This document shows positions 62,263-64,000 of a stretch of DNA of 64,000 bases, in pieces. The stretch spans positions 95,831 to 159,830 of the forward strand of contig JARLHA010000042.1 of the NCBI GenBank assembly GCA_031292485.1, written 5' to 3'. Position 1 is the stretch's first letter. Each line of letters begins with the position of its first letter. A program made the position numbers and the translations under genes. The stretch comes from Mucilaginibacter sp. (lineage in GTDB: Bacteria > Bacteroidota > Bacteroidia > Sphingobacteriales > Sphingobacteriaceae). The notes beneath the pieces were generated by a model, which worked only from the letters and a program-made list of their open reading frames with translations, was not told the origin of the DNA and did no database searches.

Positions 62263-62616
62263 CTATTGTGCTGCTAACCCAATGCTATCAATCTGAATTT
62301 CTGTAATACCTTTCCCCTGGTTATTAGCAACCATACTGCAATAAAGCCTTGATTTTAATTTGTGAAAAGCTATATGCACTTTTAAGTTATTCACCTGGAA
62401 TTCACTTGCCAGGTTTTGAGGGCTGTAGGTACTGTCGGCAACCGTTATCTGCCATCCGCAACCATCAGCAGCAAGGTTGCCTTTGTCCAATATGATCCCA
62501 TTAGCTGAAAAAGGATGGACTGTAGGACTGGCGCTTTTTTTACACGATGTTGATGCCAGTGCGATTGAAAATAACAAGCCGAAAAATGCAATTTTGTGTA
62601 AAGTGTTTAGTTTCAT
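62263..62616 (-). CDS. Small lipoprotein, function unknown
   Basis: About 117 residues from the ATG at 62616; a longer frame to 62682 lacks a proper signal. A signal peptide with lipobox ALASTSC (Cys near residue 25) is followed by KKSASPTVHPFSANGIILDK and a beta-rich domain (GCGWQITVADSTYSPQNLAS). Similar small Bacteroidota lipoproteins exist, but I cannot assign a family. It converges with priA, two bases from its stop. Confidence 0.78.
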   Translation of the reverse strand: MKLNTLHKIAFFGLLFSIALASTSCKKSASPTVHPFSANGIILDKGNLAADGCGWQITVADSTYSPQNLASEFQVNNLKVHIAFHKLKSRLYCSMVANNQGKGITEIQIDSIGLAAQ

Positions 62617-62716
62617 AATTCGTTTTTTACCTGTACGCCAATAAATAGCTGTGTGCGACACCTTGCGATGTTTAAAAGACATTTTTTTATCAGCATTAAA
62701 TCATAGCTTTTATAAA

Positions 62717-62724
62717 TATCTTTG
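62717..62724 (+). promoter_or_regulatory. Predicted -7 element for pcm
   Basis: TATCTTTG matches TAnnTTTG exactly and ends nine bases before the pcm ATG. With transcription starting about 5-7 bases after the box, the mRNA would have a leader of only a few bases or none. No clear TTTG is seen at -33. Confidence 0.5.
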
Positions 62725-62732
62725 TTGTCCTG

Positions 62733-63389
62733 ATGACAACTAAATATATTGACAATTATCGTGACAAAGGCCTGCGGAAGGCTTTGGTGGAAGAATTGCG
62801 AAAAAAGGGTATCGAGGACGAAAAGGTACTTGAAGCGATGGGTAAGGTGCCCCGTCACTTTTTTTTCGAAGAAACCTTCAGGAACCAGGCTTATAAAGAC
62901 ATCGCTTTCCAGATAGGTGAGGGGCAAACCATTTCACAGCCTTACACGGTAGCTTATCAAACCCAATTGTTACATATCCATAAAGACGATAAAGTGCTGG
63001 AGATTGGCACCGGCAGCGGTTACCAAACCTGTATTTTGGCTGAACTTGGTGCCAAAGTTTATACGATAGAACGGATTGAAAAATTGCACCTGCAAGCCAA
63101 GGAACTTTTACACGAAATTGGCTACAAAGCCAGGTATTTTTGCGGCGATGGATCAAAAGGCATAGCCAATCGCGCACCGTTTGATAAGATTATTGTTACG
63201 GCCGGCGCGCCGACGGTACCTGACGAATTAATAAAACAATTGAATATCGGCGGCATCCTGGTGATTCCTGTGGGTGATCAAAAATCTCAGAAAATGGTCA
63301 CTATCCTGAAGACCAGCGAGACAGATTACGAGAAAATTGTGCTGGATACGTTTAGGTTTGTACCGCTAGTGGGGGATAAAGCCTGGTAG
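62733..63389 (+). CDS. pcm: Protein-L-isoaspartate O-methyltransferase
   Basis: Pcm repairs damaged aspartyl residues by SAM-dependent methylation. The 218-residue protein has VPRHFFFEETFRNQAYKD near residue 35, IGEGQTISQPYTVAYQTQLL, the SAM motif I VLEIGTGSGYQTCILAELGA near 83, the substrate/SAM loop FDKIIVTAGAPTVPD and a C-terminal segment RFVPLVG. Full length. Its ATG at 62733 agrees with family length. Confidence 0.95.
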   Translation: MTTKYIDNYRDKGLRKALVEELRKKGIEDEKVLEAMGKVPRHFFFEETFRNQAYKDIAFQIGEGQTISQPYTVAYQTQLLHIHKDDKVLEIGTGSGYQTCILAELGAKVYTIERIEKLHLQAKELLHEIGYKARYFCGDGSKGIANRAPFDKIIVTAGAPTVPDELIKQLNIGGILVIPVGDQKSQKMVTILKTSETDYEKIVLDTFRFVPLVGDKAW

Positions 63390-63421
63390 AAGATTCTCGG
63401 TTTTTTCTTATTTGAATTCGG

Positions 63422-63814
63422 CTAAACAAATATTGGAAAAATGTAATACTCATCAAGGAAGGGTATTAGGAGAATTATTTCTATAAGAATTGCCATCGCA
63501 ATTTTCAAAGCCCAAAATGAGAAAATTAAAGAACTTGAATTACAGTCTATTTCAGCACGAAACATGTAGAGGATGTTGATTGCTGAATAACAGACAAAGA
63601 TAATGATATTCGAAATCTTGAGATAGCTTCTGTTTTTTAACCATTTTGAAGATTCTGTTTGCGCATACCATGGATTTAACAGCCAAATTATACTGAGCGT
63701 GCCAAAAATGAGATAGGCAAATATTGAAAAAGGTGGCAATGGGATTCGGGATATATCATAATATAAAATCACTATAAGCGGTAAAAGTAAAATGAATCGT
63801 TTGAACTTCTTCAA
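63422..63814 (-). CDS. Small integral membrane protein, function unknown
   Basis: A 130-residue protein with about four predicted membrane helices: FILLLPLIVILYYDI (8-22), FSIFAYLIFGTLSIIWLLNP (about 29-48), IIIFVCYSAINILYMF (about 70-85) and FWALKIAMAILIEIILLIPF (about 98-117). No family is recognised. No in-frame ATG exists near the N-terminus, so the start is taken as TTG at 63814 (KKFKRFILL follows). The AT-rich codon use and place beside a transposase remnant may point to a recently acquired segment, but evidence is thin. Confidence 0.55.
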   Translation of the reverse strand: MKKFKRFILLLPLIVILYYDISRIPLPPFSIFAYLIFGTLSIIWLLNPWYAQTESSKWLKNRSYLKISNIIIFVCYSAINILYMFRAEIDCNSSSLIFSFWALKIAMAILIEIILLIPFLDEYYIFPIFV

Positions 63815-63871
63815 TTTATGGCAGACAGATTAGTGAATAACAAGTGAATTTAAGAATTAAAAATATCGTAA

Positions 63872-64000
63872 CTATTCAGGCCTAAAGTTAGCGATTAAAG
63901 CAAGAGCATAAAAGACATCGTTTCCAGATTTTATAGTTGTATCAATAACAGATCGGAGCACAGCAAAACCATCTGCGCCATCTATAGACCGAAAGCCTCC
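63872..64000 (-). mobile_element. C-terminal end of a transposase-like gene, cut by the window edge
   Basis: The minus strand reads in one open frame from the window edge to TAG at 63872. It gives GGFRSIDGADGFAVLRSVID followed by TIKSGNDVFYALALIANFRPE. The pattern F-R-S/T-x-x-G-A-x-x-F-x-x-(I/L)-R resembles the C-terminal domain of IS66-type transposases. Only 42 codons are visible, so the element's ends and integrity cannot be judged. Confidence 0.5.

Overview
The window looks like chromosomal DNA of a Bacteroidota, most likely a Sphingobacteriaceae close to Mucilaginibacter or Pedobacter. This rests on a type IX secretion type B C-terminal domain beside a PorP/SprF protein, a full Bat aerotolerance operon, promoters of the Bacteroidota kind (TTTG at -33, TAnnTTTG at -7), DUF5723 and DUF4342 proteins, mostly weak Shine-Dalgarno sites, and many degenerate or palindromic intergenic repeats. 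The genus is inferred. I found no rRNA, tRNA or CRISPR array. There are about 58 protein genes. One is cut at each edge, and one is a clear pseudogene fragment.

Region by region: (1) 1-4.7 kb, minus strand, holds a low-oxygen module: a FixL-like PAS histidine kinase, a receiver domain fused to a Crp/Fnr regulator, a D-lactate dehydrogenase-type protein, HemN and a DUF4342 protein. Two FNR-like palindromes lie between the genes. (2) 4.7-6.1 kb is almost gene-free, with nested inverted repeats and a 26-codon hydrophobic ORF that ends in a strong terminator. (3) 6.1-14.6 kb is the plus-strand moxR-DUF58-bat operon. (4) 14.7-16.7 kb holds an MFS transporter and a secreted DinB-like protein. (5) 16.8-21.2 kb, minus strand, is hexuronate use: uxaC, KDG kinase, KDPG aldolase and an ExuT-like transporter. 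(6) 22.1-25.7 kb, minus strand, is amino sugar use: a GH20-like hexosaminidase, nagA and nagB.

(7) 25.9-34.6 kb holds small enzymes, a ybbA/ybbP/tesA-like ABC and esterase cluster, an Rpn/PDDEXK nuclease with a probable internal small gene, and two acetyltransferases. (8) 34.6-42.9 kb holds a group II PLP decarboxylase divergent from a MocR regulator, a DinB protein, a heterodimeric ABC exporter and an NrtR/AraR-like regulator. (9) 43.2-49.4 kb holds a 1608-residue YVTN beta-propeller protein secreted by T9SS, a dead copy of its C-terminal domain, and PorP/SprF. (10) 49.5-64 kb is mostly housekeeping: rpoN, mscL, rpmH-rnpA-yidD, tsaB, priA and pcm, with lipoproteins and outer membrane-type proteins between them. 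A transposase tail sits at the right edge.

The strongest candidates for something new are two. One is the compact FixL + (FixJ-FixK fusion) module next to hemN and a fermentative dehydrogenase. The other is the Rpn nuclease gene, which has a perfect AAGGAGG eight bases before an in-frame internal ATG. Both are inferences from motifs and context.
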